This document shows, piece by piece, positions 29,486 through 29,995 of a stretch of 29,995 nucleotides of DNA. How positions within the stretch are numbered: the first letter of the stretch is position 1; each line of letters opens with the position of its first letter. Both the position numbers and the translations under genes were made by a program. The DNA comes from Mnemiopsis leidyi (lineage: Eukaryota; Ctenophora; Tentaculata; Lobata; Bolinopsidae): positions 49,057 to 79,051 of the forward strand of contig JH153030.1 in assembly GCA_000226015.1 (NCBI GenBank), given 5' to 3'. The notes beneath the pieces are model-generated. The model made no database searches and was not told the DNA's origin. It saw only the letters and a program-made list of their open reading frames with translations.

Positions 29486-29995
29486 CAAGTCGTTTTGTTT
29501 TATGATTGTGGGTCATATCGAAAACAAGCGACCTGCGTCACCTGGTCAAAATTTTCATATCAATCATTTCAAACGTTTGATAGGAAGGTATTGCAGGAGG
29601 CACTGTCCCCGGTCAAAGGTTACAACCGGTTTACTGGCACTTTGCTCATAGCCCACCAAAATATGTTTGAATGTTATAGACTCATGCAAAGGCTATGCAA
29701 TGAACTGACAAGATGGTGCCAAAAAAATAAGCTTGTAATAAACTGTGAGGTGAAGAAGACAGAGGCCATTATTCTGAAAACAGGAGGAGAACCTTGCTCA
29801 GACGAGGAACAGCCACCTCAACTGCAAATAAACAATCAATACATTAGATATGTCAGGAATACTAAAGTTCTGGGAGTCATCATTGATGATGAGCTTAACT
29901 TTAGTTACCACGCTAGACAAAAACTGCAGGAATGCAATAGAAAATGGGGATTAATTACCAAAAGTACAAACAGAAATCATGGGTTAAACATTAGC
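29486..29995 (+). pseudogene. non-LTR reverse transcriptase fragment, runs off the window
   Basis: A frame opens after a TAA at 29483 and stays open to the window end. From about 29684 it reads ..LTRWCQKNKLVINCEVKKTEAI and later KVLGVIIDDELNFSYH, the conserved block after the RT catalytic motif in CR1/Jockey/Rex-like LINEs. The part before it (29486-29683) lacks the expected YxDD box, so the element is rearranged or deleted there. Orientation is opposite to the other two LINE relics. Confidence 0.7.

Noticed and set aside
1..29995. CRISPR arrays, bacterial operons, ribosomal RNA genes
   Set aside because: Intron-containing animal genes throughout. The tandem arrays lack spacers and no rRNA core sequence was seen.

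Overview
The window is AT-rich animal nuclear DNA. It has GT-AG introns, multi-exon genes on both strands, several transposable-element remnants, minisatellites and one short run of N (11736-11748). The genes are metazoan: phosphoglycerate dehydrogenase, an IQCE-like ciliary protein, secreted lectin/sushi mosaics and a beta-gamma-crystallin plus aerolysin-like protein. Together with compact introns these suggest a marine invertebrate, perhaps a cnidarian or ctenophore. That placement is inference; no marker here fixes the phylum.

Layout. 1-3350: no gene; a 43-bp tandem repeat and a duplicated promoter-like module with hairpins, whose second copy drives the next gene. 3358-4623 (+): single-exon secreted beta-gamma-crystallin/aerolysin-fold gene with one in-frame TGA. 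5161-5674: foldback element. 5958-6908 (-): first coding exons of an IQCE-like coiled-coil gene. 7821-7984 (-): probable last exon of PHGDH. 8313-9267: non-autonomous hAT transposon with a perfect 8-bp target duplication. 10069-16968 (+): secreted protein with ricin-B-type, galectin-type and one unrecognised domain. 17560-23573 (-): PHGDH exons 1-8. 19111-21167 (+): second secreted mosaic gene (unrecognised domain, two sushi domains, Ig-like end) lying wholly inside PHGDH intron 5. 24600-29995: dispersed repeats, a probable TIR element, decayed non-LTR retrotransposon pieces on both strands, and two copies of a 69-84 bp micro-element, each flanked by perfect 8-bp duplications.

The most striking feature is the gene arrangement. 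PHGDH is read right to left and can be followed exon by exon, with matching splice phases, through 17560. A further in-phase exon at 7821-7984 would complete a 490-residue enzyme. If so, both secreted-protein genes sit on the opposite strand inside PHGDH introns 5 and 8. Nesting in intron 5 is well supported; nesting in intron 8 depends on the last exon. The two secreted genes share a layout: a short signal-peptide exon ending in phase 1, then domain-sized exons that are mostly phase 1-1. This fits exon shuffling and a common class of surface or secreted recognition proteins. All gene models come from reading the sequence by eye, without transcripts or database searches.
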